Assembly (NCBI GenBank): GCA_001600875.1
Contig: BCLD01000001.1
Span: forward strand, 492,162 to 556,161
DNA from: Solicoccozyma terricola
Lineage: Eukaryota > Basidiomycota > Tremellomycetes > Filobasidiales > Piskurozymaceae
DNA: 64,000 nt
Direction of reading: 5' to 3'
The notes below the pieces were generated by a model. That model saw nothing but the letters and a program-made list of their open reading frames with translations, was not told the DNA's origin and ran no database searches. Within the stretch, counting starts at the first letter, position 1; each line of letters opens with the position of its first letter. Positions 1-13,226 of this stretch are shown here, piece by piece. The position numbers were made by a program, and so were the translations under genes.

Positions 1-3000
1 TCGAAAACTAGGCCAGATGCGGTCGAGCCGGCAATGCGTGATCCATTTCGTTTCCGTTCGGGAAGCTCTTGAAGGAGCTTGGCAAGAGTAATTTGAAGTC
101 TACATGGGCACCAATTGAGACATTTTGAAACAATCGCAGTCTCAGACATGAAACTCACCTCTCCACCGAGAAAACACTCTTACTCAAGAGATCACGCAGC
201 CTGAGGAAGCCATGATCAGTCGCTCGTCAAACCAGAGAACCTTCGACAGGGCACTCACCATGTGATGGTCTTCTCATAGGAATCCTTCTCCACCTTGAAG
301 CTGACATGCATGAGCTCTGGATAGTCCCCTCTAATGGATAGTCCCGTATCGTAGGATACGGTCAACTCGGTGAGTTGTTGTACGACTTCCTCGTGACTCA
401 ACATCCCTTCCGGACGAAGAACACCAAGACCAAAGAAGGCAGAATGGTACAGCTTGAGGTATCTGAGGATGAAGGTTGGCACATGAGTTGAATAGTTCGA
501 TGGGTGAACTGCCGACAGATACTTACGGCTTCAGCTCAGCTGGAACCCCAGTCGTATCAATGACCGCACGGATGACAATGAAGTTTGACTGGACCCGATC
601 TGCATCAGCTTGAATTGCCTCCAAAATAAACCAGCAACACTCACCTCGATATGACTATAGTGTACAAAGTATGGCAATTTGTCACCATCTGCATCTATGT
701 GCGCTTGGATGCGCTTTGAAGGTTTGCCGAGAGAACCGGCAGGATTGACAGCGCTAGAAATCGAAGCAACTGATCAGAAGATGGGATACTAAAGCACAAT
801 GAACCCGTAGATTTCACCTTTCGACAGGGATCCAATCGATCTTTGTAGCCTGTTTGCAAATTGGAATCAGCAGATGATCGTCGTCTGAGAGCAGTTTCTA
901 CTCACGTCCGAGATTGGGAAGTCGGTAATCATATTGTCTGGGATCGGTCTATCATTCTCCTCTTGTGCTTCCTCGAGTTCCTTCGCTTTCTTGGCTAGTC
1001 CATCTTCCCCCAATTCTGCCTTGCGTTTTTCGACTCTGGCTTTATCTTCTGACACAATCTTGTCGGCCAGCTCGGCTGATGGTTTACCAATGATAGTGAT
1101 GGAAGAGTTATCGAGAAGGTACCTGGAAGCATGTCGTTAGTCAGGGGCCCTCGGTCTCAAATTGAGGGAATTCTCACCTTTTCAAGAGGTTGATCCAGTC
1201 ACTTGCAGACCAGGTAAGCAGCTCATCGTACCATTTGAGGTCGTCAAAGGATCGCTTCAGATCCTTAGCATTTGCGTCCGAGTATAGGAAATCTGCCGAG
1301 GGGTCCGGAGGACATTAGCATTACTTTGCAACAAGGCCAGTAACGTGACTCACCTGACACGATCGCATTTGTGAGCACCCCAGTCACACTCGACTCTGCC
1401 TGCGCTAATAGCTTTCTCCTGTCACGCCTTATGACAGAGGACAATCGCTCCATATCAATATCTTCCTTGTCTGCCAGCTTGCGCAGAAATGCGGTGACCT
1501 CCCCAGCGATGGTATCCAATTTAGCATATGGAACGCCGGAGATACCGCAAGTGAGTTCGGCGGCACTAGCCCGGTCTTCAGAGTAAAAGTCAATGGATGT
1601 GCAAGCTGGAGTCGAGATTTCAATAAATTCCTTTGCAAGGGGTGCGATTTCGGAATCGGTGAGATAGGTGGTCAAGACATCGAAGGCCTGCAAGAAAGTG
1701 CGGGATGGTCAGTGCCGCTGTTAGACTGACTGGAACGCTAATCTTCCCACCAGCTCTTCCAGGAATGCGCCACTTTTGGGTCCTCGCCATCCTATCGTGA
1801 CTTCGCCTACACTCTCATCCTTCTCCATGAATGGGACGACCTCGACCACGTCTTTCTTGACCACAGGTCCAGGACCAGATGGAGTTTCCAGGAAAGGTCG
1901 CTTGAAACCTGGAGGTGGGATACTTGGGATGGTTGGTTGATGCGCGAGGATGAGAGGATCAATCTCGTTGTTGAGAATGTTTAACAGTTTGCGGAGAGGG
2001 ATGGAGCCGTCAAGATGGAGGCATATCTGATGATGCAAAGGTACTTGTCAGCATTACGATCCCTTCCGACAACAGCGATGTGTCTCCTCACATTGTGTGG
2101 TTGGTATGCGCTCTTGTGAAAATCCCGGACTACAGCAAGGAAAATATCAGGATCCGAGCTCCAAACGAAATCGTTTCAATACCCACTCTCTTCAACCGTC
2201 AATTTCCTCAAAGCAGCTTGCATCCCACCGGTCTCTGACCGATACGCCGAGCCATTTGGGTACATTGCTAGTTGCAATCTACCAAAAGTTGAAATGTCAG
2301 TTGATCAAGATCAAGACATTCAACATGAATGTCCAGACCCACCTCCTCGCCATCACTGTACTGCTCTGATTCTCTACTCCTTGCATTTCACTCATGACCA
2401 CACCCGCGTCTTCTCCTTTGCCATTGACGTGGAAGACTTCCGTGGTGCATCCGGCTTTAGTGATGGTAGGATAGAGAACGTGGTCGAGGTAGACTACGTA
2501 TGGCAAGGGATGGGTAAGAAAGCTGAGGTCGTGAAGATGACCGTTGAGTCAACGTACTGGGTAGCATGTTGAGGATACCCTCTGATCCTGCTGTACTGAG
2601 TGTATATGCCGTGTCTGAACCTCATGGTCAGATCGTTTCTCCAGACCAAGCGCACAGCAAGGAGATTTTCCTCACGATCATCGGCTGTCCATGCATTCGT
2701 TCCATCTCCACCTGCTCGGTTAGCCAACGAGTCCAGAACTCCCTTGTATGGGTACTTCTCGGATCCTAAGAAGACCAGATGTTCAAGAGTATGAGGACAA
2801 CCGCTATCATTGAAGATTTCAGTGCGGACGATGAAGTAGCAGTTTGTCTGAGACGACATGGCAACATCGAATGAGCCACAACGCAGACACGCGTTTGCTG
2901 ATTAGGTTTACTAATTGGACTTACAATTGGGGTCTTGGTTTGTCCCACTACGACCGAGAACCCAGTCTTCTTGCTACGCAGCTTCAACACGTTGACAGGA

Positions 3001-3308
3001 GCATAGTCCAACTGAAATTCCGTCAAGACTTCGTAATTGCCGAGCTCTGAAGTGGAAAAAGATGATGCAGTGTCCATTGTGGATACGGTACGAATACGGG
3101 TCGCTGGTCCTGGTCGGTATAAGGGTGCAGGAGAACCAAGTGGACTAGCTCGCAATGCCGATTGTTGAAAAGATGAACTATGTCTAACGGCCTTTGTTCC
3201 AAAGGCTTTGTAGCTTGAAGCTGGTTTCGGGATAGATAATGCGAAGGACCCTAGTGGTGTGCTGCGGTTGATACGCAATGCTCTCGAGCTTAAACGGCTG
3301 ATGAGCAT
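1..3308 (-). CDS. M16-family zinc metalloprotease (YOL098C/Mug138 type), partial at left edge
   Basis: N-terminal and central part of an insulinase-type (M16) metallopeptidase; the C-terminus lies beyond base 1. The second exon holds the inverted zinc motif HTLEH followed by VFLGSEKYPYKGVLDSLANR, then GTNAWTADD, and later YLDHVLYPTITKAG and HVNGKGEDAGVV, the order seen in fungal YOL098C/Mug138 proteins (family knowledge). The gene has many introns, the first starting at a GTAAGT after residues KTKTPI. The first 77 residues from the Met at 3308 are rich in Arg, Ser and Ala and almost free of acidic residues, like a mitochondrial presequence. A second in-frame Met at 3077 (MDTASSFSTSELGNYEVL) is where cytosolic relatives would start. 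Peptide or presequence degradation is inferred from the family. Confidence 0.85.
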
Positions 3309-3495
3309 GTATATCGGCGGGCAGTAGTATGTGCAAGTCGATGATGTACGGGTTTGAGGAGCGCATATATGTTGAATTGGAATTATAGAATTATAGAGGG
3401 TTCATAACCACCAAGCGGCTGATTAACTAAGCAGAAATCCTGTTCGCGTTCTAGTAGCAGGCACAGATGCAGTACTGCCTACTTGGGTCCCTCAA

Positions 3496-5514
3496 CTATG
3501 ATACCACATATGGCCCATTCTGGCACACGATGCCGAGTCCCGACGTCCCATCAGTAAAACTACTAGCATCGCATATGACGTTCGGCGTTCCTTTCCCATC
3601 AATTGGCATAAGGTTGATATTTTTCAGGCGGATGTCAGAAGCCGTGCCACTGTTTGTGTCGCAGAGCAGGCATCAGGCCGATGTCAGAATTCATACGCCG
3701 ACAGGGACTTACTCCAATAGCTGCAAGGTAACTGCAGCAGTGTTGGTAGCACCGGCAACGTAATACCAGCAAGGGTTGGTCACGCAGCTTCCATCGCCGG
3801 GGCTATCAGATCGCGATGTGTAGCAGTCAGTCATCCTCCTTCGTCATCCACGAGCCAAGAGGGGAGGATGCAAGGGCGCGGGGGGAGGGGGGGAGGGGGC
3901 AGAAGTAACTCACTATTGGTCATTGATTGTTCCACTAATGTTGGTCCAGGAAAAGTTGGAGATGTGGGTGGCGGTAGAATTCGCAGGGTACACGCCCGGC
4001 GTTCGACCTCGGTTGGTATTCTGGTGGTCAACAGTACGGAGTCAGTAACGCATGTTTACCCTCCCCCTCAACTGACTTCTCAGCCTACCTGGTCAAAATA
4101 AACTCCGGTCGCGAAAACAGGGAAAGTCGCATTCTGAATGTAGATGTTGCTCCAAGACACGTCGGTGATGTTGCCGACTGAGTTTAAAGAGGACTTGAAC
4201 CGAGCTGAGAGCCAAGGACCCAACGCCAGTACGATCAGTACTTATTGGTAGGTCCAAGCTCTCAACTTACTGCCATACAGGGAATCCCTCGACGTGCAGT
4301 TATCGAAATGGACGTCGGAGATGTTGTTGGTGCCACTCAGGGACAAGCCGTGGCCCCCCGTGCATTCCATATTGCGGATGGTGAGGTTATGGCAGCCATT
4401 GTTTACGGCGACCTGGGGATGCGCATTGCGTGTTACTTTCCGAGGGGCTATTAATGCTATCTTGAATGAACCCAACTCACACAGTCATCTCCGTTGAAGA
4501 TCTTACAGTCTCGAATGACGGAATTGGTCAACCCGGCATCGAAGCCATCGGTGTTGAAAGGGAATTCAGCGGGTTTCTGTTTTGAACAGGGCCCAGGGAT
4601 TACTTGAAATTTCATTTCCAGTAGAGCCGCCATTAACAACACTCACACTCAAATCGTACGACGCATCGATGTCAATATCGTCTACGTTAAACATCGGTGG
4701 CGAAAAGAGTCTTCTGTTAAAAAGTTGCGGATTGGAACAGCAGGTTCTGCCTTTTTCACTCACGAATCATGACATTATCACCGTGAACAGACATACCCCA
4801 CGCAATCGGCTTCCGCATCTTGAGCCATCTAATAACCGAGTTGTTCACGGAGATATACCAGGCATGCGGACGATTCGCCTGGGAAGGCATCTACTTTAGC
4901 TTTAGTCTACCTAACCTCCTGTATGACATACTCACCAGTCCACCTAGGGGATAAGTATACTTTGCTGCAGTCCACCACTGCTGCCCATACGCATCTATAT
5001 ATCCCCAGTCCGGATCTTGATTGCCTGAAAGCGTGACGTTATCCCCCGCCATCGTGAACCAGTAAAGTCTTCCGGCGCTGGCATTGACCAGGTTTTGTAT
5101 GTATGGGATGGACTGCGGGAGATGAAGATTGCCTAGAATCTTAATTTCGACGTTCTGTAGGGTTCCAAAGTCGATCGGAGTGCTGTGGAGATGATGGAGA
5201 TGTTGGTAGTCTGCGTGGCTGAAACGAACGATGGAGGCATTAGCACCACGTACGATATGTTATACTTGGTGTATTCGCTAAAGACGATCTCCGAGTCCTG
5301 CGAGCACTTTGAAAGCAAATTGCGAACTCCCTGTGAATCATCGACACCTGGACCACCGAATGGTACGCTGGATTGGTTTCCATTTAGTGTACTGTAGACT
5401 CCTTCGCGATCAGGAACAGACCATCTGAACTCACGTGCATGATTGATAGGCGGTGGCGAAACCCAGCAGGCCGATAGTGGCAAGGGTCGATGCAAGTTGT
5501 TTGAACGATCGCAT
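3496..5514 (-). CDS. Secreted GH28 polygalacturonase/exo-polygalacturonase
   Basis: Glycoside hydrolase family 28 pectin-degrading enzyme with a right-handed beta-helix. The start at 5514 gives MRSFKQLASTLATIGLLGFA, a classic signal peptide, so the protein is secreted. Visible GH28 motifs are NGDDCVS (two of the catalytic Asp residues), GGHGLSLSG (catalytic His), and ARFKSS, the substrate-binding R-x-K of the family, split off by an intron. The C-terminal exon ends CQNGPYVVS and stops at 3496. Many N-x-S/T sequons suggest glycosylation. Repeated NITDV/NISDVHF-type strands fit the beta-helix. Long, intron-rich fungal exo-acting members look like this; exo versus endo action or a rhamnogalacturonan substrate cannot be decided here. 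The gene is in tandem with the SMN-like gene on the same strand, with no evident functional link. Confidence 0.85.
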
Positions 5515-6058
5515 TATTATAAACCCCTGGGGTGAATTATGAGGGGGTAAGGTTTGGAAGAGCTTGGAATACAGGTTAGTAGAATGGAGAGGAACTTCGA
5601 CTTGGTTATATGCTCCTTCCCTCTTTCGAGCAGTCTCCACCGGGCCGATACCAAGAGTGAAAAATAGTACGACGGCATGGGATTCGTCTCCTAGCGTCGT
5701 TTTTCTGAATCCATCCTATCATGCTGCAAGGCACCATTCACCATGAGGTGCCCCAATGTTATCAAGCAGTTTTCGCAGTATCAACGGTCCATCGACGGAA
5801 GATGCCGATGTGACGGCTGACGGCCCGGGCAGATAGGTCGCTCGTTTGTACCGGGGAGGGATGTCATCTGACATTAGAGCATGTGGAGGAAGATATTCCT
5901 CGTCTCGTCTCAAAAACGTAAGGTAAAATCTCGGGGGATTTGGAACCAACAAAAAAAAGGCCAAAGAAAAAATCGTGATCATGTCGTTACGTATTTCCCT
6001 TTTGAAAAAATTATCAAAACTTTCGCTTGTCGCCGATCCATTATCCTTTTCTCTCGCA
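5515..6058. other. Intergenic, GH28 promoter and SMN-like 3' end
   Basis: A 544-bp gap upstream of the GH28 gene and downstream of the SMN-like stop. It has A/T-rich stretches around 5930-6020 but no supported gene or RNA. A 130-codon open frame on the minus strand (5719-6111) has no recognisable similarity and runs into the SMN-like coding exon in another frame, so it is not called. Confidence 0.6.
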
Positions 6059-7229
6059 TCACATCTCATCCTGAGGAGGTAAGATCTCACTCCAAGCCGT
6101 CCAATAACCACTCCACCACCCTGCCTGATGAGCTCTTTGACTCGCTTCTTCCTTTGACAACCCCATTCCTTTTGCGCGTGAGAGAATCGAATTCGCGTGT
6201 TTTGGTGGAAGAGCGAGGGATAAAGTTGATGGTGGTGGGTAAACGCCTGATTGAGATGGTTGGTATGAGGTGGAGGTGGAGGTGGAGGTTGTACGGTTAC
6301 CGTTAGGGAGGGAGGGTGAGTATCGTGGTGAAACGGGAGTAAAAGAGGGAGACGTTGGACCTTGTTGTTGAGATTCTTGAGTTTGGGTATATGGATTAGG
6401 AGCGTCGTTTGATGTTGAAATTCGAACTCGTTTATGGTCTGTTTGGTGGTGCGGGAAATGGGGGATTAATAAAACATCGGAGGGGTATTTTGAATTACGA
6501 CCATGTAGGAAAGACTCACTGGATGTAGATAGATAAGGGTTTTCCTGACTTGGAAGAATTGGTCCAATAGGTCTTGCATTCCCGTTCAACCCGACACTAG
6601 AATCAACATGACCTTGATCTTCCATAGGATATCTCTCAATCTGTTCTTGTCTCTTCCTCTTCTGTTTTTGTTTCTTCATTGCATTTGCTGAAATTCCATT
6701 ACGGGTTTCATTAGATTGAGTTGATGTTGATGTGGATGGTTTAGCAGGTGAAGTAGATGAATACCATCTGGTAATGATCAAACTGAATCGATTCAGTTAA
6801 CGGCGTTCTCAAGACCTGGTTTTGGACATTTGATTCAAAAGCGAACTTACTTTGACGCTAGGGATTTCGCTCCAGGTAAAGGTTGTCCGAGTGCCATTGC
6901 TGCTGTTGCTTTATCGAGCCAGGAGCCTGGACCTGGGTTGTGTAGCTGGGGAGAGGGGGTGAACAGGAGTGTATATATGGCGAATTGTGAATATCTCGCT
7001 ATCGGTGGGAGATCATCACACAACTCACCTTCCATTCCTCAGCAGCTGAATCCCAAGCGTTAACAAGCTCCGTATCATCCCATGCGTCTGCGCCTGCGCC
7101 TGCTGTACCAAAAGTGAGAGGAATAGAGGGTGGTGCAAGGTCGACGACGGGAGGGACATCTTGCAGAGCCGTAGCTGGTCGCGAGGAAGATGGAATGGAG
7201 TTGAGAGCTTCTTCCTCTTCTGGGTCCAT
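6059..7229 (-). CDS. SMN1: SMN-like protein (survival motor neuron, snRNP assembly)
   Basis: Small protein with the two hallmarks of SMN, the core of the complex that loads Sm rings onto spliceosomal snRNAs. Near the N-terminus (about residues 48-66) is AWDDTELVNAWDSAAEEW, matching the Gemin2-binding helix (WDDxxLxxA). At the extreme C-terminus AHQAGWWSGYWTAW matches the YG-box oligomerisation helix. The middle is Ser/Thr/Pro-rich with a Lys-rich patch (KKQKQKRKRQEQ) and no visible Tudor domain, as in the short fission-yeast Smn1. Exon 1 is 7229-7029; exon 2 starts LHNPGPGSWL. A possible in-frame intron (GTGAGT inside the TSSESFLHG segment) may remove about 26 codons. It is divergent from the Snf2 gene across 508 bp. 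The call rests on two short motifs with little conservation between them, but both sit in the expected places. Confidence 0.75.
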
Positions 7230-7737
7230 GATGGGAGCGGCGACGATGGGAGGGGGGGAGGGGGGGAGGGGTGGTTGGTGGTGGTTGATTGCAATTAATC
7301 GAGTGGTGACTTCCTCCCTGGGTTGCCTCCCTGTGTGCCCACCGTGAGAACCCCCTCCCCCCCTCTTCCCCCTCCGGAGGNGGCCACTAACACCCCATCC
7401 AGTCGCGGCCNCGTGATATTATTGCAGCTAGACATTTATCCAGCTACACCCAGCACATCAATCGTAAACAACCAGTCGGGTCATCCACCACACAGTCCAG
7501 CTCGTCGGATCCTCCCCGAGTCGTGCATCCATCCCAACCACACATCGAGTGGGTAGTCCTCGGTGTCGTCTCGTTTGTCGCTACCGGATTCCCCTCGGTC
7601 GTGGCCAACGTCTAGTACTCTCAACGATTAGCCCCGGTCGACACCACCCACTCCCCATCCCCACCCACCTACCCACACACAACACCCGAGGAAGTGGACG
7701 CGACAGACCTTTGATCTGTTGAAATTTTTCCGCAAAG
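7230..7737. promoter_or_regulatory. Divergent promoter SMN-like / STH1, with two undetermined bases
   Basis: Shared 508-bp upstream region of two divergent genes. Contains long purine runs (about 7240-7275), a pyrimidine/G-rich stretch near 7345-7380, and two N characters at 7381 and 7411. The Ns lie in very GC-rich sequence, so they are probably sequencing ambiguities. No TATA box is evident. Confidence 0.6.
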
Positions 7738-10700
7738 ATGAGCATCAACGTGTCCGTCAACGGGAGTGTTCCGAGTCCTGCACCAACAACACCTGCGATG
7801 GATACGATCGTTAACGGGAACGGGGAAGGTGGTGGTGATGGTGTCATCTCGACCGGAGTTCAAGATGGTAGTAGCACTCAAGGCAATGCTACTGCTGGTC
7901 CCTCAACCAGTAATGGAACGAATAATGCTGGCTCTCCAGCAGTTACAAGTTTCAATACCCCTTCAACTCAACAACCCGTCGCGAATCCTACCAATCCACC
8001 TCAAAATCCAACTCAGCAGTTCTTAGCAAACATGACTCCTCAACGAATGGCCCAATTAATGCATGTACGTGGTAGAACCTTTCCAACCCAGCTTGTTTTT
8101 TGGGGTCCATATCCCAAGAGAGAAGGAGACTCGGTTTATGCTGATACCCATTTTTGTCGTACCGTGCTTTTCTTGCTGCATTTCCAGAAAGTACAAAACC
8201 TTCGACATTCAGGAGCGACGGAACAGACAAACGCAGAGTTGAAGAGTTTGATGGGTGTTTTGAGATTACTTCATAGTACTCAGCAAGGGAGGTGAGTAGT
8301 GTTTTGTGTTCTTCAGATGGGAGATGATCACAGAATGTTTAAATGCTTATACCATGTCCCATGGTTTGGTTGGATAGAGCACAATTAGCTGCGGCAAGTG
8401 CAGGCACTTCCGTATCTACCACGAACGGCATCACCGCTCCTACCACCACCACCACCACCACCACGAACGGTACCAACGCTCCGTCCTCCACTACCAACTC
8501 CGCTTCATCAACAACAACAATGAAACCTAATCCAACAGCTCCTCCAACTGCCGTCTCAGCTAACATGTCACCTGCTCAACTTGAACAACTACGAACTCAA
8601 ATTTCAGCTTTCAAGCAATTGAATAGGAACATGCCTGTTTCTCAACATATTCAACAGGCTGTTTTGGGTCAAGCTACCGGGTTTGAACCTCAGAGTGTCG
8701 AGGAGAAAGTGGTGGAGAACGTTGTGGATGCTTTGGATAGTGTTAAACCGCCATCGTCATCTGAAAAACCAGTTGAATCCAATGAACAGGATTCAGAAAT
8801 AAAGGTGGTCAAAGAGACCAAGGATGTTTACGCGATGGAATTGGATGAATCTTCAATTATTTACCCTTACAACGCTTATACCCATCCATCAACATATCTC
8901 GGTACTCCAACATCGGATATCAAATACATGTCGTCAAAGATGCAACGAATGCTCATTCCATCTTTGATGCCGAAAGGTCTCGATCCATCTCTCCTTTTAG
9001 AAGAACGGAATCGACAACTTGAAGCTAGGATCTCACGGCGTCAACGAGAGCTGGAAAATCTGTTCGCGAATGGATCAGATCAGATGGGTGCAACACCTAT
9101 TCCAGGAGTCACACATACCCATTTCACATACAATGGTCGACCAATTGCGTTTGAGGGTAAACCAGTATCGAGTGGGAATTTGAGAGCGTTGAACGAGTTG
9201 AGAGCTTTAAGATTACGGGAAAAGCAAAAAATGTTGAGGGAGGATGTTGTCAGGGAGATGAACGCGGTTACCGCTTTACCAACTGAGCGAACGGAGTTCC
9301 GGAGGTTTCGAAATTTCGCAGTTCGAGACGCTAGGTCTACAGAGGAAGCGGAAAGGAAACAACGTGAAGATCGTGAAGCTCAAAGCAAAAACAAGCACAC
9401 GGCATACATCAATGGTATTTGCGATCATGGTCGAGATTTAATTCGCGCGAATCGTTCAGCGGACGAGCGAGCTCGTCGATTAGGAACACAAATCGCGAGA
9501 ATGCATAGAGACACGGAGAGGGAAGAACAGAAGAGGATCGAGAGGTTGAGTAAGGAACGTCTCAAGGCTTTGAAGAATGACGATGAAGCGGGTTACAGAG
9601 CTTTGATCGATCAAGCCAAGGATCATCGAATTTCTCATCTTCTCGCAAGGACGGATGCGTATCTTGATTCATTGGCCGATCAAATTCAAGTTCAGAAGAA
9701 GGATATCGAGGATGGTGGTCTTCCCCGAACGAAAGAGCGTGCACCTTTGGCCATTATCAATGGTCAGACAGCGGATGGTGAAGTCGAACCGAAATTGGAT
9801 TACAATGGCGCTACTCATCAGATAAAGGAGAAGGTTACGGAGCAAGCCAAGATGCTGTCCGGTGGCACACTCAAGAACTACCAGGTCTCTGGTCTCGAGT
9901 GGATGGTCAGTCTGCACAACAACAAGTTGAATGGTATCTTGGCCGACGAAATGGTGAGCTCTGACGTATCCTACTTCTGCATCATTGCGGCGCTGATTCA
10001 TTCCGATGTCTCTCGAATGCAGGGTCTCGGCAAAACGATTCAAACGCTAGCTCTAATCACCTACCTCATCGAGAAGAAAGGTATCAACGGACCCTTCCTC
10101 GTCATCGTCCCGCTGTCCACCATCACCAATTGGCAGAGCGAGTTCAACCGATGGGCACCAACCGTTCAGACGATTGTGCTCAAGGGCGCGCCTGCCACTC
10201 GAAGGGTCCTTCTCGACCAGATCAAGCGCGTCAACGAATGGCAAGTCGTATTGACTACATACGAGTACATAACTCGGCAAGCAGAGGCTCAGGTCATGAG
10301 CAAGATCAAGTGGCATCACATGATCATTGACGAAGGTCATCGAATGAAGAACGCCAAGAGCAAACTCGCGTTGACGTTGAATGAAAAGTACTCGACCAAG
10401 TACAGGCTGATTTTGACCGGAACGCCGTTGCAGGTGAGTCGTACCTGTAACGCCTCTAAGCATCATTCCTTGATTGACACCCCCAAACTTCTGCCCGTAG
10501 AATAACATCCCCGAATTATGGGCACTTCTCAACTTTGTGCTGCCAAAGGTTTTCAATTCCGTCAAATCGTTCGACGACTGGTTCAACGCACCCTTTTCAG
10601 GCACGGGTAACACCGCTGACAAGGAGACAGCAATGACGGAAGAAGAGAAGTTGTTGGTCGTGAAAGGTCTACACAAGGTCCTTCGTCCGTTCTTACTTCG

Positions 10701-13025
10701 ACGCTTGAAGAAGGATGTCGAGTCAGAGCTGCCGGACAAGGTGGAAAGCATCATCAAGGTCAAGATGAGCGCCTTGCAGACGCAGCTCTACAATTCGCTG
10801 CGACTCAACGGAAGGATGATCTCCGACGACACTGTGCCAAGGTGAGTCGCCCTTGCCCGAGTCGAAAACCGGCCGATCAAATCCTGACCATGTCACCCAC
10901 CACAGAGCGCGTCAACAAGACTTGCAGAATCTCATTATCCAGCTCCGAAAGGTCTGTCAGCATCCTTTCGTGTTCCCTGAGGTCGAGCAAGATATCGACG
11001 CTAGCATTCGACACGGTGGTAGTAGCAGCGCCGCGATTTGGCGATCAGCCGGAAAGTTCGAGCTGCTAGACAGAATTCTACCCAAGTTGTTCGCCACAGG
11101 TCACAAGGTGAGTCCATGAAAAGGACGCATGCGGGGGCACATCGAAACTGACATATACCACGAGTAGTGTCTGATGTTCTTCCAATGGGTCATGGTGATC
11201 GATGTGATGGAAGACTACCTCAATTACAGGGGTATAAAATTCTGTCGTCTTGATGGAAGCACAAAACAGGAAGTCCGTCAGGATTTACTCACCCATTTCA
11301 ACGACAAGGATTCCGAATACCAAATCTTCCTATTGTCTACTCGTGCTGGTGGTCTCGGTCTTAATTTGCAATCGGCGGATACCGTCATCATCTTTGACTC
11401 GGACTACAACCCCCACGCGGATTTGCAAGCCCAGGATCGTGCGCATCGTATCGGCCAGAAGAAGGAAGTGCGAGTGTTCCGTCTTGTAACCTCCAATACG
11501 GTCGAGGAGAATATCATCGAGATAGCCAGAAGAAAATTGGCGCTCGATGGACAGATCATTCAGGCAGGTAAATTCGATGGACATACCTCCGCTGAGGATC
11601 GAGAGCTCTTTTTGGTGAGTCGGTGGTCAAATGATTTTCCGTTTCGTGCACGCCGCTCACTCGCCTTTCCGCTAGCGTTCCCTTCTCGAAGTAAACAACG
11701 AGGAGAACGAGGACGACGCCGAACCCGATGAGGAGACGCTCAATCAGATCATCGCCCGAGGTGACGAGGAGCTCATTGCCTTTGCCAAGATGGATGAGGA
11801 GCGTGCCGCCAGCGATGCTATTGAGTTGAGTGGCCGACCGCGATTAATGCCGCTCGACGAGCTTCCCCGTGCGTACCGCGCCGAGGTCAAGAAGGTCTCG
11901 CAGGAAACCAAGGTGGACGATTTCGAGACCGGTCCAGGCAAGCGTGCGCGTAAAGAGGTCAACTATTCAGACGACCGCATGACGGACGATCAATGGCTCC
12001 GAGCTCTCGAAGATGATGGTGATGAGGACGTGGAGGAGTCCGTTGCACGAAGGCGGACTAAGGCGCAGAATCAAGCCAACCCCAGGCAAGCCAACTCGAC
12101 AGCCAATAACTCGCGCATTGCGTCGCCTGCATTGATGACAGGTCCCAAGATAAAAGTCCGCAAGGGAAAGAAGATGATGGCGGACTCGCCGGATGCAGAT
12201 GATGCGGAAGAAACACCGGAGCCCTCAATGTCGAGGAAGAGGGCGCGAGAGTCGGCTTCGATGTCGATGGCGGAGGATGATCAGAAGGTGCCGTTGGTGA
12301 GTGTTCGTCTGGCGGCCTTTATGCGTTCTTGGTGTTGATGACGGCTCTCCGCTCTCTTTTCACAGAAACGCCAAAAGGTTGACACCAAGCTCGACGAGAG
12401 TGTCTCGCAATTGTACAAACAGGCAATGACGTCGTTGTGGCAAGGCGTCAACACGATGGAGGACGATGATGGGAATCGTCTGGCGTTTGGATTCGATGAC
12501 CAGTACAAGGTAAGGGGTGCCGCTGTTCTATCTTGACTTGTCTCCCGCTGACCCGTTCCTTGTCTCTCCTAGGGTGATCCGGCGTACGATGCGATGATTG
12601 TCAAACCTATGTGGTTGAAGAAGATCAAGAACAAGCTCAATCGATACCGCGGTGACTGGACCGACTTCAAGTCGGACATGCTCCTAATGTTCGACAACTC
12701 GATGCTGTACAATCAAGACGGTTCGCTATTCTACAACAATGCACAAACGATGAAGGATAGATTCCTCGAGCTGTGGTCAGCGAAGATGGAAGAGTTGGGT
12801 TTGGACGAGGATGGGAACGCTCCGATCGTTGAAGCTCCGATTGCCGCACCGAAGAGGCTGATGCTCAAGATCAACAAACCGGGGGTTTCCACGCCTGCGA
12901 GAAGTACTCCTATTCCCAAGCGTGGTGGCGGGAAGGCAACGAGACGAAAGAAGGTCGAGTCGTCTGATGAAGAAGAAGGCAGTCGAGAGGATGAATCGGA
13001 AGCGTCCGATTCGGATGATGATTGA
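7738..13025 (+). CDS. STH1: Snf2/Sth1-type chromatin-remodelling ATPase with bromodomain
   Basis: Catalytic ATPase of a SWI/SNF or RSC complex, about 1,540 residues after removing about nine introns. Domains in order: Asn/Ser/Thr-rich N-terminus; QLQ motif ([19 protein letters not shown], near residue 205); HSA helix (about 450-560, [16 protein letters not shown]) for actin-related proteins; SNF2_N lobe with ILADEM then GLGKT split by the intron after 9951, and DEGH near 10330; helicase-C lobe with [13 protein letters not shown] and DRAHRIGQ; a SnAC-like acidic segment; AT-hook-like basic stretches; C-terminal bromodomain ([19 protein letters not shown]) and acidic tail. All ATPase motifs are intact. 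Other introns follow residues LTGTPLQ, DDTVP, TGHK and RELFL. Sth1 versus Snf2 orthology cannot be settled here because basidiomycetes may keep one gene. A Swi3/Rsc8 homologue lies at 25.3-28.1 kb. Confidence 0.93.
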
Positions 13026-13226
13026 GTGATACTTCCTCTTTGTTTTGTAGCTATACCGACCACCGGGGGATTGTCGTTGTTTGAGTATCGTAGAACTTTG
13101 GATGTAGGATATCTCGCTCTGCGTATTCAGGGTCTCTCGGGTACATCATTTTTTATTTATTTGAATCCTACTACACATCTCACGAAAATTTCGTCCTTTT
13201 CACTCTCTGCGTATGCGCGGCCCATG

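Noticed and set aside
5719..6111. 130-codon open frame on the minus strand beyond the SMN-like stop
   Set aside because: No similarity, overlaps the SMN-like last exon in a different frame, no splice or start context; likely chance.
7381..7411. Unusual bases as a biological feature
   Set aside because: Two N characters are undetermined base calls in GC-rich sequence, not a signal.
10053..10763. 236-codon frame antisense to the STH1 ATPase domain
   Set aside because: Mirror of a strongly conserved coding exon; composition reflects the opposite strand.
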